Below are positions 56,831 through 64,000 of a DNA stretch of 64,000 nucleotides, piece by piece. The DNA comes from Terriglobia bacterium (GTDB lineage Bacteria; Acidobacteriota; Terriglobia; Terriglobales; Acidobacteriaceae). The stretch is from the NCBI GenBank assembly GCA_020073565.1, contig JAIQEY010000001.1, positions 62,001 to 126,000 of the forward strand. The letters are read 5' to 3'. Each line of letters opens with the position of its first letter. Within the stretch, counting starts at the first letter, position 1. A program made the position numbers and the translations under genes. Below the pieces are notes generated by a model. It was not told the DNA's origin. It did no database searches and saw only the letters and a program-made list of their open reading frames with translations.

Positions 56831-59542
56831 TTACGCGTGGGTGGCCTTGGCCTTCGCAGCGGTTCCCAGCATTTTGGCCGAATGTCCGTTTCCCGCGCCG
56901 TCGCGCTCGATCTTGAACTGTTCCACCAGGCCGCGCAGTTGGGTCGCCATCTCCGCCAGTGCCTGCGAGGCCTGCAGCGAGTCATTCGCGCCGTGGGTCG
57001 TGCTCTGCGCCGCTTCCGCCACCCCCGTGATGTTCTTCGTGATCTCTTCCGACCCCGTCGCCGCTTCCGCCACGTTCCGCGACATCTCGTTGGTCGTCGC
57101 GTTCTGTTCCTCCACCGCTGTCGCAATCGTGTTCGAAATGTCGTTCACTTGCCGGATCACCTCGCTGATCTGGCTGATCGCACTCACGGCACCCTTCGTG
57201 TCGTCCTGAATCGCCTCGATCTTGCGACTGATATCCTCGGTCGCCTTCGCTGTCTGCTTGGCCAACTCTTTCACTTCATTCGCCACCACCGCGAAACCTT
57301 TCCCCGCTTCTCCCGCCCGCGCTGCTTCGATCGTCGCATTCAGCGCCAGCAGGTTGGTCTGTTGTGCGATTGAGGTGATCACCTTCACCACTTGCCCAAT
57401 CTCGATGCTCGAACTTCCCAGCTTGGCGACAATCTGGTTAGTTTCCTCGGCGACTCGGACCGCATCCGTTGCCACCTTGGCCGACTCGTGCGCATTTTTG
57501 GCGATCTCCCGGATGCTGGCACCCATCTCTTCCGAACCGGTCGCCACCATCTGCAGATTCTTGTTCACCTGCGTGGCGGCCGAGGAAACCACGTTCGCCT
57601 GGGCCGATGTTTCCTCGGCATTCGCACTCATCTGCTGGCTGGTCGAGGACAGTTTTTCCGAAGCGCTAGCCAGCGATTGCGCGTTCTGCACGATCGCGCC
57701 CATGCTTTGCCGCAGATTCTTGAAAAACATTTCCAGCCCTTCTCCCATCTGGCCGATGGCGTCGCTGCCGGACACGGTGATTTCTTGCGTCAGATCTCCG
57801 CCGGCCGCGGCCGTGACGACTTCCAGCATGCTGTCGACTTTGTGCTTGAGTTCTTCGACGGCTTGCTTCTGGCCGGTCACATCGGAAGCGTACTTGACCA
57901 CCTTGAACGGCTTGCCATTCAGGTCGCTGATCGGATTGTAGGAAGCGTGAATCCAGACTTCCTTGCCACCCTTGCCAATCCGCTTGTACTCCCCTCCCTC
58001 GTACTCGCCCCGGTTCAACTTCGCCCAGAACTCCTTGTACTCGACGCTGTGTTTGACGGCCTCCTCCACAAACAGGCTGTGGTGTTTGCTTTTGATCTCG
58101 TCGAGCGAGTAGCCCATGGTCTTCAGGAAGTTTTCGTTGGCGTTGATGACCGTCCCATCCAGGTTGAACTCGATGACTGCCTGCGACTTGCCAATCGCGG
58201 CAATCTGGCCCGCGTAGTCGGCGTTGGTGGCCTCGAGGCGCAGTTTCTCGCTCACCACCTCCCACGAGGTCATCGGTCCCAGATACTGTTGGTTGCGGTC
58301 GAAGAGTGGGGTGACAAGAAGGCTTACCTTTTCCGGTCCCACCTGAATATTGGCCCGGTAGGGCAGATTGGCTGGGTCCGCAAGGAGTTGACGCTGGCGC
58401 TCCGGAGTTTTGTGGAAGACGTCGATCGAATGACCGATCATCTCCGAGACCTTAATGGGCAGATATTGCTCCAAGCCCTTCAGCGTCCGGATTGCGGCAG
58501 GATTTAGATAGGTGAGCTTCAGGTCGAGATCGGCAACCATGATGTTGATGGGCAAGTTGTCCATCATGCACGCGCTCCGCGCCATGGAGTTGGCTTTGGT
58601 GGAGAAGTCCTCGGCCATCGCCTTCATCACAGATACGAGTTGTCCGGTTTCGTCATTGCGTTCGGATACAAGTTCGACATCGGCGTCGCCCTGAAGAATC
58701 CGATGCGCCGTGTCCACAACTTTCTTAATCGGCCGGGAAATGCCGCGCGTCATTCCAACACTGACAGCAGCGCTGACCAGGAAGCCCGTCCCAAACAGCG
58801 CCAGGAGCAACCACAGCGTATCCTTGCGGGTGGCTTCGGTTGTCCCTACCCGGTCCGACATGCGCGAGGAATGTTCAGCATCCGCGACGTGCATCGTGTC
58901 CGCCATGACATCGGCCGCATTGCGAAAGCTTTCCCGAGCGCTGTTGACATCACTGGCTTTCTTCAGCCGACCTGCCTTGAGTTGCTGCGCAAGGTCGCGA
59001 AACCCGGTTTCATAGTCATTCAGGCTGCCCCCAATCCTCTCCAGCGCGTCTTTATCGTCCTCGGTTACCACCAGGCCATGGAGCGAGGTGATCTGCTCAT
59101 GAAGTCGCTCATCGAGGGATTGCCAAAGGTCGTAGGCCTCCGCGCGTTTAGACGGGTTATTGACATTCAGGACAAAGTCCTTCTCGGCCACCCGCATTTC
59201 GAGCGCGTAGCCTCGGCACGCCGAGAAGAGCTGCTCCAGTCGGGCATCGCCCTTGAGCATCGTGAGGGTATCGGCAGTAGCCGTCATGGTGCCCCAATAT
59301 CCGACCGCCGCGACGCAACCGGACAGCACGAGAATCACACCGAAACCAAGGGCCAAGCGGGTACTGATGCTTGCATTCCGAAGAAAGACCCACTTGCGCC
59401 GCGGGGCGGATCCGGCAACCGACGGACCCGCACCAAAACACTTGCTCCTAAGCCAGGTGCGCAACTCTCGCAGGCGGCGAAACACAAGACCGCAAGCCAG
59501 CAGCAGCAGCGTGAGCGCGAACAACGTCTTGAACCTCAGCAT
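56831..59542 (-). CDS. PAS-containing methyl-accepting chemotaxis protein
   Basis: TM/4HB-like N-terminus, HAMP, two PAS-like regions, MCP hairpin [38 protein letters not shown]. Confidence 0.93.
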   Translation of the reverse strand: MLRFKTLFALTLLLLACGLVFRRLRELRTWLRSKCFGAGPSVAGSAPRRKWVFLRNASISTRLALGFGVILVLSGCVAAVGYWGTMTATADTLTMLKGDARLEQLFSACRGYALEMRVAEKDFVLNVNNPSKRAEAYDLWQSLDERLHEQITSLHGLVVTEDDKDALERIGGSLNDYETGFRDLAQQLKAGRLKKASDVNSARESFRNAADVMADTMHVADAEHSSRMSDRVGTTEATRKDTLWLLLALFGTGFLVSAAVSVGMTRGISRPIKKVVDTAHRILQGDADVELVSERNDETGQLVSVMKAMAEDFSTKANSMARSACMMDNLPINIMVADLDLKLTYLNPAAIRTLKGLEQYLPIKVSEMIGHSIDVFHKTPERQRQLLADPANLPYRANIQVGPEKVSLLVTPLFDRNQQYLGPMTSWEVVSEKLRLEATNADYAGQIAAIGKSQAVIEFNLDGTVINANENFLKTMGYSLDEIKSKHHSLFVEEAVKHSVEYKEFWAKLNRGEYEGGEYKRIGKGGKEVWIHASYNPISDLNGKPFKVVKYASDVTGQKQAVEELKHKVDSMLEVVTAAAGGDLTQEITVSGSDAIGQMGEGLEMFFKNLRQSMGAIVQNAQSLASASEKLSSTSQQMSANAEETSAQANVVSSAATQVNKNLQMVATGSEEMGASIREIAKNAHESAKVATDAVRVAEETNQIVAKLGSSSIEIGQVVKVITSIAQQTNLLALNATIEAARAGEAGKGFAVVANEVKELAKQTAKATEDISRKIEAIQDDTKGAVSAISQISEVIRQVNDISNTIATAVEEQNATTNEMSRNVAEAATGSEEITKNITGVAEAAQSTTHGANDSLQASQALAEMATQLRGLVEQFKIERDGAGNGHSAKMLGTAAKAKATHA

Positions 59543-59558
59543 TTCGAATCTCCCTTCG

Positions 59559-60008
59559 CTATTGCACCGCGCGGGCGGCCTCTCCTCCGCACACCGATCG
59601 TTCTGTGTCGAGGACCAGCAATAGCCTTTCTTGCAGCTTGTACACACCTCGTACCAGTTCCCTCACCTCACCTTTCAAGGTTGCGGGCGGAGGCTCGAAG
59701 CAACCTTCCTCGACCTCCAGAACATCCCCAATCTCATCCACCAGGAAGCTCACAGCTCCGTCGTCCGTGCGGACCACAACATTCATCGGCAGTTCAGACT
59801 CGGAACGGTCTTCCATTCCGAACCGCCGCCGCAAGTCCACCGCCATCACAATCTGGCCTCGCAGATTGATGAGCCCACGAATCACATGCGGGACGAGAGC
59901 AACCCGGGTCATCTCCTGGTACCGGATGACTTCCTGCACCTGCTGCACAGGCACCCCGAAAAACTGGTTCTTCAAGAAAAACGTGCAGAACTGCTGTGTT
60001 TTCGCCAC
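59559..60008 (-). CDS. cheW: Chemotaxis coupling protein CheW
   Basis: [57 protein letters not shown]. Confidence 0.94.
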   Translation of the reverse strand: MAKTQQFCTFFLKNQFFGVPVQQVQEVIRYQEMTRVALVPHVIRGLINLRGQIVMAVDLRRRFGMEDRSESELPMNVVVRTDDGAVSFLVDEIGDVLEVEEGCFEPPPATLKGEVRELVRGVYKLQERLLLVLDTERSVCGGEAARAVQ

Positions 60009-60019
60009 CTAGGTTCTCC

Positions 60020-62398
60020 TCACACGTTCGCCGATGCCGACAAAAAATTGCCTTTGGCAGACGCGATCAGACTGGCAACATCCAGCACATCGGTGATTCG
60101 CTTCTGAATGACGGCCGAGCCGAGCACACCCTTGCGACCCGTCTGGCGCTCGATAACAAAAGTTTCCTCGACAATGTCGAGAATGCGGTCGATCACCAGC
60201 CCGATGCGGCGCTCCTGATCCGCATAGACGACCACTTGGACGGACTGCTCGGATTCACTGTCTGCCTTGCTTTTCATCTGGAGAACGTCTGAAACACGAA
60301 TCAAGGGCATGATCCCGCCGCGGTATTGCACCGCTTCGCGGTCGTCCGCTATCTCGATCGCATCCGCTTGAAATTCTTCCAGACGGTCCACCACGGACAG
60401 ATCGATGGCCATCCGGCCGTTCTTGCCGTACTGGAACAGCAGCACCGGCCTACGAATGCCGTTACTCTGGGTGGCGGCCTGCTTCGCGTCGGCCTCCGCG
60501 AGTGCATGGTCGTGCGTCACATTCACGACGCGGGCGCATTGTGCCAGGCCCAGCACGTCAAGGATCAGCGCAACCCTGCCGTCTCCCATGATGGTGGCAC
60601 CGGCATACACGTTGATGCTCTTCAATTGCTTGTTAAGCGGCTTGACAACGATCTCTTCCGTATCGTTGATCTCGTCCACCACCAGGCCAAATTGCCGATC
60701 GTCGGCCTGCAAGACAACGATGTTGACGTTGCGGCATTCATCGGGATCGCCAGCAGGAGCGGCATTCCTGGTCGGTGCACCTTGCTCTTGGAAGTTCTTC
60801 TCCACTTTCAGTTCGCGGTTCAGGTAGGCAAGGGGCAACAGCCTTCCCCGCAACCGGTACACCGGTGCACCGTGGACTAGCTCAATGCCTTTACGCGCCT
60901 GCTCACCTTCCAGCCGGACCAATTCCAGCAGGCTTACCTGTGGAATGGCATATCGGTCGCCAGCACTGGTCACGATCAGGGCGGGAATGATTGCGAGCGT
61001 CAGCGGAATCTTCATGCGTACGGTCGAGCCTTGTCCGGGCTTGGATTGCACATCGACGGTGCCACCGATCTTCTCGATGTTGGTTTTGACAACGTCCATC
61101 CCGACGCCGCGCCCGGACACATTGGTGACTTTCTCGGCTGTCGAAAAACCGGGCAAGAAGATCAAATTCGCGATCTCGCGATCGCTCATGCGCGCCGCCT
61201 GGTCGGCGGCCACCAATCCTTTCTGAATCGCTTTGTTGCGAATTCTGTCGTGATCCAAGCCCGACCCGTCATCGCTGATCTCAATGTTGACTTGCCCACC
61301 TTCATGAAACGCCCGCAGTAACAGGCATCCCTCGGGATTCTTGCCGGCCGCCTGCCTCACCTCAGGACGCTCAATGCCGTGGTCAACCGCATTTCGAACC
61401 AGATGGGTCAGTGGATCTTTGATCGCCTCGATAATGGTCTTGTCGAGCTCAGTGTCCTTGCCTTCCATGACGATGCGAACCTGCTTGCCGCATCCCAGGG
61501 CCACGTCGCGCACGGTACGCGGAAACTTGCTCCAAATGTTGCCGATGGGCTGCATGCGCGTCTTCATCACGCCTTCCTGCAGTTCGGTGGTAATGAGGTT
61601 GAGGCGTTGGCTGGTCGCGAGCAATCCACTCTCTTCGGCGGAGTTTGTGTACTGCAAGACTTGGTTGCGAGCCAGTACCAACTCACCTACCAGGTTCATG
61701 AGTTGGTCGAGCAGGCTGACATCCACCCGGATTGTGCTGTCACTGGCGCTCTGCCCGCGGCCCTGTTGCTGCTGGACGTTCAACGCCTCCAGCACTTCCT
61801 GCGGTTTCACGGATCCTTTTTCCAGCAAAATCTCGCCGAGGAGGCGTGGGTCTCCCTCGCTCTGCTGCTGTACCGCTTCGCGGATATCACTGACCTTAGC
61901 CGCACCTTGGCTGATAAGCAGGTCGCCGAGGTTCGGAACCGGCTGTGACATGTCCTTTTTGGGGGCCTCTTCCTTGGCCGGCGCTGGTACGGGAGCCGGG
62001 GCCTGTTCCGTCTTCGCCTGCAGCAAGCGTGTCAAGGTGGCAATCAATTCCTGGTCGTTACGCTCCCCTTCACTGCCCGCGGATTCAATGCTTCCCAGCA
62101 TCTGGCGGACCACGTCCACCATGGTCAGCAGGGCGGTCGTAATTTCAGGGTTCAGCGTAAGCAGGCCGTCGCGCAATCGCGACAACAAGTTTTCACCGAC
62201 ATGAGTGACGGCTTCCAGCTTGGAAAACGCCAGGAAGCCTGATGTACCTTTGATCGTATGAATCGTACGGAAAACACTGGCCAGGATCTCGCGATCCGCG
62301 GGATTGTTCTCGAGCGCAATCAGGTCCCGGTCGAGACGGTCCAGGTTCTCGTAGCTCTCCACCAGGAATTCTTTGACGATTTCCGAATCATCGCTCAT
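60020..62398 (-). CDS. cheA: Chemotaxis histidine kinase CheA, with MshEN-like insert and two CheW-like domains
   Basis: HPt FRTIHTIKGTSGFLAF; HATPase HLVRNAVDHGIERPEVR, GRGVGMDVVKTNIEKIGG; tandem 24-residue motif after HPt; second CheW-like domain at C-terminus. Confidence 0.95.
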   Translation of the reverse strand: MSDDSEIVKEFLVESYENLDRLDRDLIALENNPADREILASVFRTIHTIKGTSGFLAFSKLEAVTHVGENLLSRLRDGLLTLNPEITTALLTMVDVVRQMLGSIESAGSEGERNDQELIATLTRLLQAKTEQAPAPVPAPAKEEAPKKDMSQPVPNLGDLLISQGAAKVSDIREAVQQQSEGDPRLLGEILLEKGSVKPQEVLEALNVQQQQGRGQSASDSTIRVDVSLLDQLMNLVGELVLARNQVLQYTNSAEESGLLATSQRLNLITTELQEGVMKTRMQPIGNIWSKFPRTVRDVALGCGKQVRIVMEGKDTELDKTIIEAIKDPLTHLVRNAVDHGIERPEVRQAAGKNPEGCLLLRAFHEGGQVNIEISDDGSGLDHDRIRNKAIQKGLVAADQAARMSDREIANLIFLPGFSTAEKVTNVSGRGVGMDVVKTNIEKIGGTVDVQSKPGQGSTVRMKIPLTLAIIPALIVTSAGDRYAIPQVSLLELVRLEGEQARKGIELVHGAPVYRLRGRLLPLAYLNRELKVEKNFQEQGAPTRNAAPAGDPDECRNVNIVVLQADDRQFGLVVDEINDTEEIVVKPLNKQLKSINVYAGATIMGDGRVALILDVLGLAQCARVVNVTHDHALAEADAKQAATQSNGIRRPVLLFQYGKNGRMAIDLSVVDRLEEFQADAIEIADDREAVQYRGGIMPLIRVSDVLQMKSKADSESEQSVQVVVYADQERRIGLVIDRILDIVEETFVIERQTGRKGVLGSAVIQKRITDVLDVASLIASAKGNFLSASANV

Positions 62399-62515
62399 CG
62401 GCGAGTTCTCCCTCCGACTTCCCCAGCTTTGCCGTGTGCTATGGTCAATTTGTTTCCGGAAGCTTCAGATCGAGACCACCCGAACCCAGAGAGGTAGCGC
62501 CGGTGGCGCGCCCAT

Positions 62516-62564
62516 GAGGTCAGGTCGCCTTTCGGCGAGAAATGCAGGCCGAATTTCTGACCTC
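62516..62564. repeat. REP-like hairpin in intergenic region upstream of cheA
   Basis: GAGGTCAG (62516-62523) / CTGACCTC (62557-62564) enclosing CGCCtttcGGCG. Confidence 0.45.
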
Positions 62565-63195
62565 GGTGGACCATCACTATTCTTCAATCGAATGCTCTCG
62601 TTGTGAGCTGGTTCAACCGTTAGAAATCGGTTAGGGCGGAATCCAGCGGCATCCTATAAGGAGCACTTGCTCTACCAAAAGAAAGTTGAGTACGTGACCA
62701 GCTCATGGCGAGCTGATTACCTTCGTCAGTGCGCGCAGTACGGCCGACCCGGACCTGCTCAGACGCGTGCCGCCGAGCTCTTCAGATCGAGAATCAGTTC
62801 TGGTTGACGGGAGATGGAAGGGAAAGGCCTGGGTGAAGACCGGGCAGCTTCGCAGATTTCGCGAACAACTCGCGGGAAGGCAACAGTTCTAACTTCGGCT
62901 CAACCTCTTGATCGAACTCAGCAAGCGATGCGGCCACTCATAACCGCAGCCGCATCGCAACGGTGTGGTCGGGGTAGGGCGCTGCAACTGACTTCCACAG
63001 ACCGGACATTTTCGCATCCACATAATTGTTCCAGCGCGGGCGCACACAACCCCGCTCCAGCTTCATGTTTTGCCCAGCAGGGGAAAATTTCAATTCGTAC
63101 GAATGCTCACTCTTGGGGCGTAGAAATACGCATGTCGGGTCGGGATAACAGGCGGCCGGATCGATTAGGCACAAGCCAGAAAACGATGCCACCCT

Positions 63196-64000
63196 TCAGC
63201 CTTGAGTAGAGTGTGAACGGGCGGACATCGCGACTTCGCGCGCCAGCCCCTGCATCGGAATTTCAACCTTCAAGGTTGTTCCCCGATGCGGCTCGCTCTC
63301 CAGGGTGACAACGCCTCGCACCAGTCGAACGCGCTCTTTGATGCTCACGAGGCCAAGCCCGCCCGCGATTCGCGGCTGACCGGTGCGGAAACCCACGCCG
63401 CGATCCGACACGGTGAGACGCAGCGCATCGCCCGAGCGCTCCACCAGCACGCTCGCGTTCGTCGTTGCAGCGTGTTTGGCCACATTCTGCAGGGCTTCCT
63501 GCGTTACGCGATAGATGCATAATGCCACCGGTGGGGACACATCCTCGAATGTCCCGGAAGACCCAAAGGACACATTCACGCCCGTCGACGAAGAGAACTC
63601 CCGGCAGTGCGACTGCAGCGCGGTCGCGATGTCGCAATAATCAAGGACGGCCGGATGCAATTTGTGCGACAACTCGCGAACCTTCGAGGAGAGCAGTGAA
63701 AGCTGGTCACGCACCCCCTCCAACTGCTGGAAGGGCTCCGACTTGGGGTCCGGAAGCTTTCGCCGAATGCTGCCCAGCGACAGACTAATGCCCGTGATCT
63801 GCTGGTTGAGATCATCATGCAATTCCCGTGCAATCCGCGTCCGTTCCTGCTCCTGGGCATTGATCAAGCGTTCCGTGAGCGCCTTGATTTCTTCTTCGGC
63901 GGCAGTCCGCTCGGCGACCTGCCGAGCGAGTTCTTGGTTGCGGCGCTCCACGTTCTGCAGAAGCAGGCGATAGGCGAACCACAGCATCAACAGGACGAAC
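63196..64000 (-). CDS. NarL-class sensor histidine kinase (HisKA_3/HATPase), partial at right edge
   Basis: EQERTRIARELHDDLNQQITGISLSLGSIRRKL; GGLGLVSIKERVRLVRG. Confidence 0.88.
   Translation of the reverse strand, partial: FVLLMLWFAYRLLLQNVERRNQELARQVAERTAAEEEIKALTERLINAQEQERTRIARELHDDLNQQITGISLSLGSIRRKLPDPKSEPFQQLEGVRDQLSLLSSKVRELSHKLHPAVLDYCDIATALQSHCREFSSSTGVNVSFGSSGTFEDVSPPVALCIYRVTQEALQNVAKHAATTNASVLVERSGDALRLTVSDRGVGFRTGQPRIAGGLGLVSIKERVRLVRGVVTLESEPHRGTTLKVEIPMQGLAREVAMSARSHSTQG

Noticed and set aside
62814-63209. 131-aa ORF in the cheA upstream gap
   Set aside because: No recognisable domain, unlikely composition, overlaps the 3' end of the kinase gene.
1-64000. CRISPR arrays, prophage, IS elements, tRNA or rRNA genes
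   Set aside because: No regularly spaced repeats, transposase/integrase ORFs or RNA gene signatures were recognised; gene content is housekeeping and motility.

Overview
The window looks like a chromosomal segment of a bacterium, probably an acidobacterium (judged only from protein and intergenic sequence style). It starts with part of a complex I (nuo) locus and then carries an almost continuous flagellar/chemotaxis region of about 57 kb. nuo (minus strand): nuoA, a small PH-like ORF, nuoC, nuoD, nuoH, nuoJ, nuoK (cut by the left edge). A compact three-gene operon follows, led by a ribbon-helix-helix (RHH) protein with a palindromic operator-like sequence at its start. The motility region holds two stator pairs, flbD, fliC-fliD-fliS, flgMNKL, flgF-G-A-H-I-J, fliA, the export apparatus, hook, rod and motor genes, a sensor kinase/sigma54 activator pair, fliM/fliN, cheY-cheX, a second flgM, HDOD/EAL/PilZ/MshEN-type proteins, a cheA-cheW-MCP-cheB-cheR-HDOD operon, and a histidine kinase cut by the right edge. 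The most interesting signals are non-coding. (1) Seven sigma28-type promoters share exactly the same geometry (TAAA(N4)-N12-GCCGATWA), one of them an orphan pointing antisense to fliJ/fliI. (2) A 19-bp inverted repeat, CTAGGCA-N5-TGCCTAG, occurs in two identical copies, each 7 bp downstream of a sigma54 -24/-12 promoter (kinase/regulator operon and fliM operon), with two related copies far upstream of the fliK sigma54 promoter. (3) CheA and a protein next to fliA carry tandem 24-residue MshEN-like motifs, suggesting c-di-GMP input. (4) The flagellin leader is structured and partly resembles the core of a class I c-di-GMP riboswitch. No rRNA, tRNA, CRISPR array, prophage or IS element was recognised. 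All assignments come from reading the sequence; no database search was run.
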